64,000 bases of DNA, taken from positions 33,159 through 97,158 of the IMG/VR virus record IMGVR_UViG_3300047678_000239; one strand, 5' to 3'. The stretch is from a virus. This document shows, one piece after another, positions 26,701 through 35,918 of this stretch (positions are counted from its first letter, which is position 1; every line of letters starts with the position of its first letter). A program made the position numbers and the translations under genes. The notes under the pieces are model-generated. The model was not told the DNA's origin. It did no database searches and saw only the letters and a list, made by a program, of their open reading frames with translations.

Positions 26701-28423
26701 CACTATAAACTCTCGTGTGTTCTGAGAACCAATTTGGATTGTTATATAGGAAATTTTCATATCCATCCATAGACGATTCTAGAGAATTCCATTCGGCATT
26801 TAAGTCCGACTTCTCTTTGATAAGAAATTCGTCAGTTGGTAACAGAACCAACTTCACATCAATGTCAGCTATCAAAGAACGAATTTCTTCAATTCGGTTT
26901 TGTTTGTATTCGAACACCCCCAATCTCTCTTCAACAGAAGAGAATTTTACAAAGTTTTCAAAATATCTGTAGTCTACGTTTGTTGGAGCTTTTTCTTCAA
27001 TCTTATAACGAAGTTTTGAATACAATTCGTCATACAAAGAACCAGACTCTCCTACAATGCTTTCTAGAGAATGTTCAACGGTTGAATTTCCTTCATTTTC
27101 CAACTTGATGTTGAAATTTGGTCCCTTAATTGGTATTGTGACAACCGCCTGATTTGAAAAGAAGTATAAATCTTGAAGAATCGGAGAACTTACCGAAATG
27201 TTGCTAATCCAAAGATTGTCGCCCACGGAGTAACCATCTGGCAAGGTGTCTCTCAATTTCAAAATCAATCGGCTATGGGTTGATTCATCAGTAGATGGAA
27301 CCACGCCCGTTCTTACAATTGGAAGAATTGTTCCATCTCCAAAGTTGATGACGTTCTTTAAGTATCCTGAGAAATTGTCTTTGTATCGATTTTCTATAAA
27401 ATTGATTGATGGAACGAATATTGAATCGAAATATATCTGTCTAAAGAAAGAAACTATATCGTCATAATTTTGAGGACGATTGTTTGTTATTTGATTGAGC
27501 TCTTGATTTAAAATGTAAGAGAATAGCGTATAAAAATAATCTTGAATTTCATCAAACGTTGTGATTGATTCATAGTTCTCAAACAAGAAGTTTTTAAATT
27601 GGTCAAGGATACCAAATACATTTCTTGTGCTGACCATTCCGCCACTCTTTAATGAACCTTTCTGGACTCCGTAATATGTGTCTGTGATGAAATTTACCAC
27701 ATCTATATCAGTCTTCAATGAATAGAAAAATTTGATAGATTGGTCTGTGTCTGGATTTTTCTTTGCTATGTCAATGTATGTTGTGTAAAGTTGGACCTTC
27801 TCTAAAGATTCTATCAAATCGTCTATGATGTATTTGGGCTGAATTTTTGAATTGGAAAATAGGTCAAATTCCTGATTCAACTTAATATCGACTGGATTGG
27901 TAGATTGAACCAAAACATGAGGTATCACAGCAATTTCTGTTCTACTTGGAGAAATCTCATCAATGACCAACTTTTGAGAAGAATCAAATGGATTTCCTAC
28001 GACATTTCTAACCGGAAGAATTCCAATCTTGTAATTACCTTCTTGAATAGAAAGTGATTTCAATACATCTTGAACATTCATTACAATGCTTTGAGTATTT
28101 TCATTTCCAACTACTGCAAAATTGCTCTGATATTTTGAATATGAATAAACTCTCGTGCTGTTGGTTACGTCAACATACGAACGAGTAAATGGGGTGTATT
28201 TACCTTTACTACCGTTCACTGATGCATCAAAATAAGAAGACGTAACCAAGTCACCTTCTGTAGAAAATACAGTTACCTCAACCAAATCTTTATCACTCTC
28301 TCCAAATGGGAAGCTTTTAACCTCACCAACTGTTAAAAATGACAATTCATCCGCTGTATAGAAGTATGCGGTGCTTAGAGAAGCAGTTTCCTTTGCAAAG
28401 GCTTTGAAACTTGAATAATTCAT
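23768..28423 (-). CDS. Very large baseplate/tail structural protein with LamG-like domain
   Basis: A 1551-residue protein in the baseplate operon. The N-terminal half is mixed alpha/beta with Phe/Tyr-rich segments. The centre (about 690-990) resembles marine T4-like structural proteins (RILNSLPFILKSKGTEA, NALISCYGIPRNII), then a concanavalin/LamG-like sandwich (SLEFNFSFEPN through FFGTIDEIKIWENFL). The C-terminal third is variable beta structure. The order gp25, gp6, the 641- and 76-residue proteins, then this one places it where T4 keeps wedge proteins gp7/gp8, but sequence homology to those is not evident to me. Its ATG overlaps the stop of the 76-residue gene (ATGA). Confidence 0.7.
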   Translation of the reverse strand: MNYSSFKAFAKETASLSTAYFYTADELSFLTVGEVKSFPFGESDKDLVEVTVFSTEGDLVTSSYFDASVNGSKGKYTPFTRSYVDVTNSTRVYSYSKYQSNFAVVGNENTQSIVMNVQDVLKSLSIQEGNYKIGILPVRNVVGNPFDSSQKLVIDEISPSRTEIAVIPHVLVQSTNPVDIKLNQEFDLFSNSKIQPKYIIDDLIESLEKVQLYTTYIDIAKKNPDTDQSIKFFYSLKTDIDVVNFITDTYYGVQKGSLKSGGMVSTRNVFGILDQFKNFLFENYESITTFDEIQDYFYTLFSYILNQELNQITNNRPQNYDDIVSFFRQIYFDSIFVPSINFIENRYKDNFSGYLKNVINFGDGTILPIVRTGVVPSTDESTHSRLILKLRDTLPDGYSVGDNLWISNISVSSPILQDLYFFSNQAVVTIPIKGPNFNIKLENEGNSTVEHSLESIVGESGSLYDELYSKLRYKIEEKAPTNVDYRYFENFVKFSSVEERLGVFEYKQNRIEEIRSLIADIDVKLVLLPTDEFLIKEKSDLNAEWNSLESSMDGYENFLYNNPNWFSEHTRVYSGMSSGSRYDRDNGDSLQNNLPSSVIEVAENYEYVRFVNLIGHYFDNLTLYITQFTEKNDASSSEIEGISKDVVYNMLSSLGWEPEIGRENLPLILASFSKSDFDVDSPLYDKVGDMSEDDRNKFIWKRILNSLPFILKSKGTEAAINALISCYGIPRNIIQIKEYGGVEYTTELDQNSLYIIDETKYSPYFSGSGEYFNVPWTGSAQSLEFNFSFEPNKTSDEGKIFRLAVGGTNWAIGIVKEKGNDWGKAFFTIQNTGSNTLTAMTERAPFFNGDVYSLVLRKSKVSADFNISPTASIATIDNYPQRYSVLVRRNEDSRTTFQASASMFLSGSYNTSFRQPTRLYLGNYQQNTSSLSLDPEAFFGTIDEIKIWENFLSTTRFNHHASFKGAYDTDNPQSMVEKNLVRISFSTPINLNTGSGNLTIQNSAFRTMSSEISASNFPFAGSQILNSVECDTYTATPTFPYQFKKFETRQTMNLPNFGSNKFRSNKVNYKQQILSSNLSPDSRSTLRATEDSTVDTNKLGIFFSPTEQINLEIIKFFGNFEFGDLIGKPSDVYERTYGRFEKFKEVFYSQGFGQVDYQSFMNLVRAYFDKSLFKYIKKLVPVRAKLVDGLLIEPSILERPKIQLKPIVQETVNINVADLMFVSKDVPSELVPQLTQSIKTIVTGTSLYEDSEGFFFPDRLEPFGFEILAKDGVTYYKDDYWRVEVIPIDKSYSVRNKNKPTSSMSDAEAYATNRGEFKTIIHPYEQVNISKFPTVTTIPDFKIIAANMNFIGSISGITLSGGNYLSGPVSNDVTLVGSFQNYGLDANMVSSSLVSGSANVRLGITATIRSGSNFQVNAIDVYNSNYQVYLLNGMMTASLSSLDSDTSLFDILVGNASGFFFSRIRDSAYSYRHNLSSQNSPLNSYPLNGYYGTHYKYKKSLNNRNPMVTLDNYSRPSGIFKKGLQTERTTIQSGSGILDNSLPVIISSVTT

Positions 28424-28650
28424 TTTACTGTGAACTCACGAATGACTGTATCATATTTTTCTTCAACTTTCGTAGGGCTGAAAAACAACACATTGATTGG
28501 GATTGAAATCGAGCTGCTGCTGGCTGGTTTGGCAAAATAATCGATTAAAAGATTGCCGGACGAATCATAACTAGAAGACACAGACCCCGATGTAACAATA
28601 TTCTGAGCGTCTTCGTTTGAATATTGACTTAAATATACATTTGGTTTCAT
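28420..28650 (-). CDS. Small baseplate-operon protein
   Basis: A 76-residue protein (MKPNVYLSQYSNEDAQNIV) flanked by 4-base ATGA-type overlaps with both neighbours, so it is part of a tightly coupled baseplate operon. The C-terminal half is predicted to be beta strands (SISIPINVLFFSPTKVEEKY). No family is recognised. It may be a small wedge or adaptor subunit. Confidence 0.7.
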   Translation of the reverse strand: MKPNVYLSQYSNEDAQNIVTSGSVSSSYDSSGNLLIDYFAKPASSSSISIPINVLFFSPTKVEEKYDTVIREFTVK

Positions 28651-30572
28651 CGAGAAATCTTAAATGTTACTGGGCTGCTGAATGTAGAAATTGAACCACT
28701 GATTTCTGACCTAATATCAACCGAGTAATATCTCTCTTGTGGAAGACCTGTAGTGTCTAGCATAAAATAGTTTCCGTCTGCATCAGAACTCAATTTTGTA
28801 TATCCATCAAACGCCATCACTGTTTCTTCGGTTTCAGCATCTTTGATAGAATAATAACTCTCTTCTGGTAGATACATTGGTTCAATGTAATCGGAAACTC
28901 TGTTTGTAAATGTCTTGGTTGGATATTTTGGTCTTCCTAAAACATTGATTCTAACAATCGACCCACGCTTATAATCTTTATTTAGGTTTACCGATATTAC
29001 GGATGATTTTGATGTATCCACCAATCTCAACGATGTTCCATCAGATGCCGTTGGAGACAACGAAACATCTGCCCACATAACATCTAAATGTGGTTGATAG
29101 ATGGTGTTACTTTCTTTGGAAAAGAATCTTAGCTTACCAAAATCATAACTGCTAGTTTCATTGCTATGCATCAAAATAAATCCGTAATTTGGTATGGAGT
29201 TGTATATCCAAGCTAAAACAGTATTCGTAACATCCATATAAATGTCGGACGACTGATTATCGAAATATTGAACCGATGCGTAGCTTCCAGACGAAACAGT
29301 ATAAGGAATTGTATTTAGTGGAGCGTCAGTGGACAATCCGATTTCATAAGAACCAGATGTTCCCAATGAAGCGGTAGATGACATCATTATTTGACTGGTT
29401 GTGCCGGTGAATCTCCAAAGGCCCACAGGGTTTATTGAGAGATTTGCGTTGTCCGTTCCTATGATTGTAGTATTCAATACCGAACTTGTGACGTAAGAGC
29501 CCCCCAAATACTTTGCATAAATACTTGTTCCACCAGCCGAAGCTGAAGAATACATGTCAACTGCGATTGATAATGGGTGGCTTCCCGAAACAGAAGAAGT
29601 GTAAGGCGAAAAGCCCTTTAGCACAGCATCACCAAGCAAAGATTTCAGTGGAGTTGTGTTCGTTCCATGTCCATTAACTAACACAGCGCTTCCACTTAAA
29701 TGACCGTCAATGGTCAATGTGCTGTCTAGAAAATTTCCTGTTGTAGAAGAACCAATCAATTTCAATGTTCTTGGAAATGAGCCAGAAGGAACGTTGTAAG
29801 AGCCACTTGGAAAATAACCAATACCGTCTCCGGACGCTGTAGCGACCAAGGTTCCTTGGTCATACAATTCTATTTTGTATGTGGTTGGAGCTGGAGTGGC
29901 TCCTGAATTTCCTTTAACAAACGAGCTAAAATTAATCGTGGAACCCGAATAAATCTTAACCTCAAGAGAAGAAGAGTTTGTTGAATTAACAATCATTCCA
30001 CCCGCCTGAACAACGGTGAATCTTCCAGCGTTTGGAATGTAATTACAATCTGGAAAAGGGTTGAAAGGATTTGGACTTACAAATGGAGCCTCAGCATATC
30101 CAGAACCAGAACCCAATAGACTCGAAGAAACAAACCAAATTCCTCCTCCATCACAATTTGAAGAAGTGGCTGGAGTATACCATTTTATGCTTCCAGAATC
30201 AGAATATCTCCAACTTGCTCCATCTGAGGTCGTGGCTCCATCGTATTTGTAGCCGGTTCCGTTGTCCCAACACATAGCCAGAGGATATGCGGCGACATTA
30301 TAAGCTTTTGGAACCTCAATGGATTCAGCTACTTTCAAAGACAAATAAAACCTTGGATTAGAAATTCTTCCAAGTGCAATTGACCTAGAAATTTCTGCTA
30401 GATTGAATTGGATTAACGCTCTTGAAAGAACAGCGCCTCGTCCACCTGAACAAGCTTCGTTTTGAATTGTTTTTTCAACTTCCAGTATTTCATCGTGGCC
30501 CATGTTCTTAAACAAAAGGCTCGGCTGATTAGATATGGTGGTGTCTTTTGTTGGGTATAAGAAATAATGCAT
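28647..30572 (-). CDS. Baseplate/tail protein with DNRLRE-like N-terminal domain
   Basis: A 641-residue structural protein. The N-terminus (LYPTKDTTISNQPS, then EILEVEKT and RALIQFNL) resembles the DNRLRE beta-sandwich found in secreted and phage structural proteins. Residues 150-480 are Ser/Gly-rich beta structure; the end (EERYYSVDIRSEISG type) is a compact beta domain. It starts a co-translated chain with the 76- and 1551-residue proteins. A late-type box lies about 21 bases upstream of the ATG. Confidence 0.7.
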   Translation of the reverse strand: MHYFLYPTKDTTISNQPSLLFKNMGHDEILEVEKTIQNEACSGGRGAVLSRALIQFNLAEISRSIALGRISNPRFYLSLKVAESIEVPKAYNVAAYPLAMCWDNGTGYKYDGATTSDGASWRYSDSGSIKWYTPATSSNCDGGGIWFVSSSLLGSGSGYAEAPFVSPNPFNPFPDCNYIPNAGRFTVVQAGGMIVNSTNSSSLEVKIYSGSTINFSSFVKGNSGATPAPTTYKIELYDQGTLVATASGDGIGYFPSGSYNVPSGSFPRTLKLIGSSTTGNFLDSTLTIDGHLSGSAVLVNGHGTNTTPLKSLLGDAVLKGFSPYTSSVSGSHPLSIAVDMYSSASAGGTSIYAKYLGGSYVTSSVLNTTIIGTDNANLSINPVGLWRFTGTTSQIMMSSTASLGTSGSYEIGLSTDAPLNTIPYTVSSGSYASVQYFDNQSSDIYMDVTNTVLAWIYNSIPNYGFILMHSNETSSYDFGKLRFFSKESNTIYQPHLDVMWADVSLSPTASDGTSLRLVDTSKSSVISVNLNKDYKRGSIVRINVLGRPKYPTKTFTNRVSDYIEPMYLPEESYYSIKDAETEETVMAFDGYTKLSSDADGNYFMLDTTGLPQERYYSVDIRSEISGSISTFSSPVTFKISR

Positions 30573-30592
30573 GATATGAGTCGCTTTCTACT

Positions 30593-30602
30593 CATAAATA
30601 TA
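30593..30602 (-). promoter_or_regulatory. Late-type box TATATTTATG
   Basis: Reads ATTATATTTATGAGTAGAAAG on the coding strand upstream of the gene starting at 30572. Confidence 0.5.
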
Positions 30603-30640
30603 ATATTCCCCTGCTATTTCTCCGAAATATATACAGAAGA

Positions 30641-32539
30641 TTACAAGCACTTACCCACAACGTCTTTGGTTGGAAATCTTACTTCAAATACACATGGGTC
30701 TATTGAAGGATAAACAATCTTATTTTGAGTGGCTCTCTCAATGTCATATTCGTATTGAGAATAATCACCGTCTTTGGAAGTTAGATTTTTTAGTTTCAAG
30801 TAAGAAACACTTTGAACTCCGTCAATTTTAGCAATTTCCAATTCCAGTCTACTCAAATTGATTGGTTGACTGAATTGCATGTTGTCAATTGACAAGTAAT
30901 TCTTAACTGTATCAAGGCAGTTAGCTAAAACATCTCGTTTGTTATAGTTTTTATACGCAACAATTCCAAATTCGACTCCAATGTTAATGATAAATCCATC
31001 CAACAAATTAACACTGTCAGTCAACAGTCTATATTGATTTAAATAGTTTCTTAGATTGTAGCGAAGTGCTGGATTTGTATTTATCAAACGATTGTTGCTA
31101 TCGTTAGAAAGAATGTATAAGTTGATGGCAAATGGATTATTGTTAGCACCATCTGTCGAAGACGAGGAATTTAAACTATTTTCTGAAGCTACATAAGCTT
31201 TAGAAATTGAACCATACTTGGAAGACATGGAATAAGCTCTCACAACATAATCTTGTGCTGTAACTGCTCTGTTTTGTGCAGAGAAATTGGCTAGTCCATT
31301 GTTCTTAATTTCTTGGTTTGTTTCTGCATCCTTCCCACCCACGGCAGGAATTGGATTGTTGACTTTTAGAGTGCTACGAATCAAATCGGTTACTCTCTTA
31401 TCATTTACACCCAATTCTGTCAAATCACCAAAATAGTCAGCCGAAACTACATTCTTAATTGAATTAGCATTTACGTTGCTCTTAGTTCCACCACCAACGA
31501 TGTATCTGACGGTCAATGTTGTATTGGCTGGGGCTTGACCAAATGCTTTAGATTTTAGAAAATTGGCTGGGTCATACGAAACCGAAGAATTCTTGAATGT
31601 TCCTGATTGAGACAAAACTTTATTGCTCGGAACCACCAATTCGTCGTCTTGCGAATTTACGCCAGCTCCAAATTCAATGATGGTTTTATTCGAAGCATCG
31701 ACGGTTGTAACAAAACGTCGAGAAGTTTTAAGGAACTTCATGATAAATGGAACCGTGTCTCTATTTTGATAGAAATCATTGTCGTTTTTGAAAATGTTTT
31801 CACTATCAATTGGAACCAAGTCCTGGGCCAAATAGTCTGTTTCATACCAACGATTGCCATCCGAATCCATCATATCAATGATTTCGACTACGTTGGTATC
31901 ATCCAAAGAAATTTGATAAAATGCTGAGGGATTTCCTACATCAAAAGTTTTTGAAACAATTTGGCCGGCCGAAGCATCAACTTGCTTCTTCAAAACATAA
32001 AAGTCAGGCTGACCACTTGAGTTTCTTTGAAATACGGAAATTTCTAGCGGATTGTTTTTTGTATCAACAGTAAAATCAACCGGGTCATTTGTCACGAAGT
32101 TTATTCCGGTGTCACTGACAGTGACCATGCCAGGCTTTATGACTTGGCAATATTGTAAATCTGGAGAAAATGTTCCATCCGAATTCAACTTAGAAGGGAC
32201 AAGTTGATACACATCAAGCTTAGTTACCGAAGGAGTCGTTGCCTTGACTTTGTATCCGAGGTATCTAGCCAACGAAATAATGTTCTTTCTCTCTTCAGCA
32301 TTTATCAACAAGGATTCTTTAAATTGATAATCCGTGTAATAAGATAGAACATCTCCGACATAAGCGGCCATTTCAATGAACATCATACCAGCGCTCGCGT
32401 CATTAAAATCCTTATATGTGTTTGGATAATAAACCTTGGCAAAATCAACCAGAGATTTTTTTAATTGACCAAAATCCCTGCTTAGATACTTAATATCTTT
32501 TTTACCGGGTTGAAAGGACTTTTGTATGTCTAAAATCAT
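30641..32539 (-). CDS. Baseplate wedge protein, gp6-like / baseplate J family
   Basis: A 632-residue protein. In T4, gp6 joins wedges into the baseplate inner ring. The N-terminal stretch LSRDFGQLKKSLVDFAK, YPNTYKDFNDASAGMMFIEM and AAYVGDVLSYYTDYQFKE is characteristic of gp6/baseplate J proteins, followed by LARYLGYKVK. The C-terminal region (residues 400-632) contains the usual NRAVTAQDYVVRA segment. It starts one base beyond the stop of the gp25-like gene, the order expected for T4-like baseplates (25 then 6). Confidence 0.85.
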   Translation of the reverse strand: MILDIQKSFQPGKKDIKYLSRDFGQLKKSLVDFAKVYYPNTYKDFNDASAGMMFIEMAAYVGDVLSYYTDYQFKESLLINAEERKNIISLARYLGYKVKATTPSVTKLDVYQLVPSKLNSDGTFSPDLQYCQVIKPGMVTVSDTGINFVTNDPVDFTVDTKNNPLEISVFQRNSSGQPDFYVLKKQVDASAGQIVSKTFDVGNPSAFYQISLDDTNVVEIIDMMDSDGNRWYETDYLAQDLVPIDSENIFKNDNDFYQNRDTVPFIMKFLKTSRRFVTTVDASNKTIIEFGAGVNSQDDELVVPSNKVLSQSGTFKNSSVSYDPANFLKSKAFGQAPANTTLTVRYIVGGGTKSNVNANSIKNVVSADYFGDLTELGVNDKRVTDLIRSTLKVNNPIPAVGGKDAETNQEIKNNGLANFSAQNRAVTAQDYVVRAYSMSSKYGSISKAYVASENSLNSSSSTDGANNNPFAINLYILSNDSNNRLINTNPALRYNLRNYLNQYRLLTDSVNLLDGFIINIGVEFGIVAYKNYNKRDVLANCLDTVKNYLSIDNMQFSQPINLSRLELEIAKIDGVQSVSYLKLKNLTSKDGDYSQYEYDIERATQNKIVYPSIDPCVFEVRFPTKDVVGKCL

Positions 32540-32540
32540 A

Positions 32541-32942
32541 TTATTGGTTGAATGAGAGAATTACTTCTTGAGGTTGGGTTATTCCCAACGTATCAATTGT
32601 GAAAATTACAGAAACGTTCACTCTATAAGTATCCTTATCTTCATTTGTTGCCTCAATTTTTATATCGTTTATGTTCAAAAATGGCATCCATCTTTGAACG
32701 TCTCTGGTTATTATATTGGTAACAACAGGCTGTAGGTCTTCATCATTGAATTGAAAAAGAACGCTGTATAAGTCTGACCCAAAGGCTGGATTCATTCTCC
32801 TTTCTCCTTTCTTGGTCTTTAACAATGTAATCAAATTGAACTTTGTTTGTTCAATTATGTCATAGGACTGGGCAAAATAACCAGAATCCCCTCTTTGAAG
32901 AGGAAGGCTTATTCCATATGGATTTCTGGTTGGGAGAGGCAT
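32541..32942 (-). CDS. Baseplate wedge subunit gp25-like (GPW/gp25 family)
   Basis: A 133-residue protein. gp25 nucleates the sheath at the baseplate. GYFAQSYDIIEQTKFNLITL, KKGERRMNPAFGSDLYSVLF and the following DEDL are the family signature, including the conserved G-E-R-xx-P-x-F-G motif. The length matches the family. It is in an operon with gp6 downstream; its ATG overlaps the stop of the upstream 144-residue gene. Confidence 0.9.
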   Translation of the reverse strand: MPLPTRNPYGISLPLQRGDSGYFAQSYDIIEQTKFNLITLLKTKKGERRMNPAFGSDLYSVLFQFNDEDLQPVVTNIITRDVQRWMPFLNINDIKIEATNEDKDTYRVNVSVIFTIDTLGITQPQEVILSFNQ

Positions 32943-33376
32943 TATGGTCTATTTTTCTTAGCCTTCTCATCAGCTGCTCTGATTAGAGCTCTATAATCTC
33001 TTCCCAACGCCTTGACCACACCTTGAACCTCTGTATTTTCTGTTAACATTTTTTCTGGAATGTGGGCGGTTAGGTCTGGTGCGCTTGCCAAAACCTGCTG
33101 TTCCGTTGGAATTCCGCCACTTGTTTCATTTAAAATATCATTCAAAATTGGATTGGTTGAATACTTTTTCTTTTCTTTTGGTTGAGATGGAGCTTGTGGA
33201 GCCTTTCTCACTTCTTGAATACCAACCACCCTCGAAGGCTTGGTTGATTCGGTGAGAGGTTGTTTTTCTCCACTAAGAGATTCAAGCAAAGCTTCACGAA
33301 CAAGAGTTGGTCCAATGACTCGCAACTCTGCTTTTACAACTTCTCTGATAATTTCGATTAGTTCTGATTTTTGCAT
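32942..33376 (-). CDS. Hypothetical baseplate-operon protein
   Basis: A 144-residue, highly charged, probably helical protein (MQKSELIEIIREVVKAELR) with a Pro/Gln/Lys-rich middle. It overlaps the gp25-like start, with a good ribosome site (GAAGGAAG) and a late-type box upstream. It could be a tail assembly chaperone or a minor virion protein; no family is recognised. Confidence 0.65.
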   Translation of the reverse strand: MQKSELIEIIREVVKAELRVIGPTLVREALLESLSGEKQPLTESTKPSRVVGIQEVRKAPQAPSQPKEKKKYSTNPILNDILNETSGGIPTEQQVLASAPDLTAHIPEKMLTENTEVQGVVKALGRDYRALIRAADEKAKKNRP

Positions 33377-33388
33377 ATATACTTCCTT

Positions 33389-33400
33389 CTATAAATATAA
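33389..33400 (-). promoter_or_regulatory. Late-type box TTATATTTATAG
   Basis: Followed by AAGGAAG and the ATG at 33376; one of the best examples of box-SD-ATG spacing. Confidence 0.6.
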
Positions 33401-33410
33401 CGATTGTGAG

Positions 33411-33923
33411 TTAAATGAAACCACTCGGTAAATTGGTAGTTGATGATTGTATGGTATTTGATGCCACCGATTTAGCCGCATCAACCACACCAGCCGTCAA
33501 ATCGGACACACTTGGTATTTTTGGAATAGCAGGCAACTCAGGAAGGTCAGGAATAGACGGTAAAGTTGGTGGCTCTGGTGGCTTAGGAATCTTGAAAGGT
33601 ATTGGTTTTACCGAAACAAGCTCCATCTCAGGTAAAGAAACCTTTGGAAGAGACATTTTAGGAACCGAAAAACCTTCAATACCTTTGGTTGCTGAACTGA
33701 TGGCAGAGCTTATTGGTTTGGTTGCTCCCGACATAATTCCTCCAATTCCTTTACCAACACTTTGAATTTTTGAAGCAGCCGGCGATGCTACTTCTTTTAA
33801 CTTATTGGTAGCTGTTGGAATTGCTGTTTTCAGAGCTTCTTTCGAAGATTCTTTAACAGAACTGACGACTGCTCCTTTGATGGAGGTCGAGCTTATAGAT
33901 GGTATGCTTCCGAGTAATCCCAT
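33411..33923 (-). CDS. Hypothetical tail protein with Pro-rich segment
   Basis: About 170 residues from ATG 33921-33923 (MGLLGSIPSISSTSIKGAVV), with GACGGAAAATA just upstream; a start 27 bases further upstream lies inside the preceding gene. The first half is Ala/Ser/Lys-rich and likely helical; the middle is a Pro-rich run (KIPKPPEPPTLPSIPDLPEL). It follows the gp5-like spike gene with the stop and start almost touching, so a spike-associated or hub role is possible. Confidence 0.6.
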   Translation of the reverse strand: MGLLGSIPSISSTSIKGAVVSSVKESSKEALKTAIPTATNKLKEVASPAASKIQSVGKGIGGIMSGATKPISSAISSATKGIEGFSVPKMSLPKVSLPEMELVSVKPIPFKIPKPPEPPTLPSIPDLPELPAIPKIPSVSDLTAGVVDAAKSVASNTIQSSTTNLPSGFI

Positions 33924-33924
33924 A

Positions 33925-35466
33925 TTATTTTCCGTCGTGTCCAGGCGCACCTCCGCCTCCGGTTGTGAATACTCTATTACTCATTAAATGAGGTAAAGAA
34001 TCTCTTAATTCTTCAAGTTGCTTTCTGGTCTGAGTTAAAGAATCTATATACTTGCTAATTTGGCTCGTCCAATCCGGCGTTGGTGTTCCGGTTTTTCCAA
34101 GAGAATCAAAATGAATGTGACTCTGTTGACATTTTGCCAATCCAATTTGAATATCCGTTTGATTAATCATCCAATTACATAACGTGTATAACCAAAGAAC
34201 AGACGTTCTTCCCAATAAAACAGGTTCATTCTTTTCATCATATTCACCAAGAAAAATCTGAGGAGAGTTGATTGTTGTAGAAACGTTCGATGTTAAGATG
34301 GCTCGGCCTGCCACATCTGTTCTATAATCTCCTCCAACTGTAGCAACCATTTGCTTTTTTACATCCATCGTATATTCGTCATCAGTGACAATGGAAAATC
34401 TCCTCTTCGAATAGTGAATTGTTTCGCCAGCTTTTGATGAAAAAATTAAGCGGTCGCTGTTAATAACAATCTGGTCTCCGGACAATTCCGGAATCTTAAA
34501 TTCAGTTTCTTTTGGTGGTAAGAAATTTGATTGTTCGTCTAGATTATCACTTTGTAAAATGGTCTTCTCAATTGTAGGAACAAATTGAGTTATTGTTTTT
34601 CCAGATGTTATCTGAATCGATGAACCATCCTTATTTATATCTTCGAGAATATATCCCTTATTGAACTTAACAGAATTTTCTGTTTCTGTTTCTACCGATT
34701 TCTGTCTGTTTCTGATAAGAACCATCGGGTTCCCACCACCATCAGAATAATCATTCAAGCCACTATCATTATCTCTATTTGAATCATATGCTCCAAAACG
34801 AATACTCGAACCAAATCGAGATTCTATTACTGTATCTCCTTCAAATCTTTTGATAGCACGTATTTTTGAATTGAATTTGAAATATCTTCCCAACGCTCCT
34901 GTGTTTATTTCTTCAATCTTTTTGGCCGACATTTCGGATATTGGTCCCTTAAATAAGTCGGTGGTTCCTTCTTCTGTGTTTCCTTTAACCAAACCATAAA
35001 CTCTTTCGAGATTGAAATCTGCGTTTGCATTAATCAAACTCTTAATATTCAATTTTCTTGTATAGAAATAGCTATTAAAATACTTAACAACAATTACAAC
35101 TTCATTGACCAAAGGTAGCTCAGATACTCCGGTATTTTCCAACGGAGCAGCCCATGCCAAAAGTTCCTTATCTACTCCATTTTGACTATAAACCATTCTG
35201 ACCTTTGCTCTACCAATCCAAGAATAATTTGGGTCGTCAAAAGTTGGCTTGGAACCATCTGCGTTTACTGGATAATCATCCGCATCCAATGTTTTGTTTT
35301 TAAATGCTGGATGAGTGTCATCTAAAATTACATCCAAAACAACGGCGGGCTCAAACTCATAAAAAAGTGTGCTCTCTGGCTTACGCTCCATCGCAGAACG
35401 ATTCGAACTAAGCATATTGTCCTGCTTAGCCACAGATTCGTTTCTACGTTCAAATACCTTATACAT
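33925..35466 (-). CDS. Baseplate central spike protein, gp5-like without obvious lysozyme domain
   Basis: A 513-residue protein. The N-terminal part has an OB-fold-like pattern (GRAKVRMVYSQNGVDKELLAWAAPL). The segment VIESRFGSSIRFGAYDSNRD and the later repeat-like strands (ELSGDQIVINSDRLIFSSKAG, VGGDYRTDVAGRA) resemble the spike of T4-like baseplate hubs, which leads membrane puncture. I see no glycoside-hydrolase lysozyme motif in it. It ends GGGGAPGHDGK. It overlaps the upstream 136-residue gene by 8 bases. Confidence 0.7.
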   Translation of the reverse strand: MYKVFERRNESVAKQDNMLSSNRSAMERKPESTLFYEFEPAVVLDVILDDTHPAFKNKTLDADDYPVNADGSKPTFDDPNYSWIGRAKVRMVYSQNGVDKELLAWAAPLENTGVSELPLVNEVVIVVKYFNSYFYTRKLNIKSLINANADFNLERVYGLVKGNTEEGTTDLFKGPISEMSAKKIEEINTGALGRYFKFNSKIRAIKRFEGDTVIESRFGSSIRFGAYDSNRDNDSGLNDYSDGGGNPMVLIRNRQKSVETETENSVKFNKGYILEDINKDGSSIQITSGKTITQFVPTIEKTILQSDNLDEQSNFLPPKETEFKIPELSGDQIVINSDRLIFSSKAGETIHYSKRRFSIVTDDEYTMDVKKQMVATVGGDYRTDVAGRAILTSNVSTTINSPQIFLGEYDEKNEPVLLGRTSVLWLYTLCNWMINQTDIQIGLAKCQQSHIHFDSLGKTGTPTPDWTSQISKYIDSLTQTRKQLEELRDSLPHLMSNRVFTTGGGGAPGHDGK

Positions 35467-35869
35467 TGTCGGTCTTCTTGTCTTTAATTTCAGCTATCTG
35501 CTTTGATTTGTCGGGAATATCCGTATTCATATTTTTTACCGTATCTTCAACCGCTGTTAGCAATTGCTTCTTCTCTTCTTCGGTTAGTGTCAAAGCTCCG
35601 CCTCCGTCTTCTCCGCCGACTTTACCGCTTATTATTCTTTGAATGATAGCGGCTAATTTGATAATCTGTTCATCATTTCTTATACCAATGTCGTAGTATT
35701 CTTTCAACAAAGGAACCACAGTCATGGCGTCTTGCACAGTCTTAATCATACTGCGCAAGTCAGAAATCAGAATATCTACCTGATTCTTCTTATCCTCGGA
35801 GTTCTTCACAATGTCCTTACACAGTGAAGAAAACGATTTTCCCTTATATATCTCAAAGTCGATGTCCAT
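35459..35869 (-). CDS. Hypothetical baseplate-operon protein
   Basis: A 136-residue acidic, helical protein (MDIDFEIYKGKSFSSLCKD) with predicted coiled-coil stretches and a Gly-rich turn (VGGEDGGGALTL). Its last 8 bases overlap the start of the gp5-like gene, which ties it to the hub. No family is recognised. A degenerate AT-rich box (ATTATAATTATAG) is upstream. Confidence 0.65.
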   Translation of the reverse strand: MDIDFEIYKGKSFSSLCKDIVKNSEDKKNQVDILISDLRSMIKTVQDAMTVVPLLKEYYDIGIRNDEQIIKLAAIIQRIISGKVGGEDGGGALTLTEEEKKQLLTAVEDTVKNMNTDIPDKSKQIAEIKDKKTDNV

Positions 35870-35918
35870 ATCTATAATTATAATCTACCCTATAGAATTT
35901 GGGTCAGCCGAGGTTAAA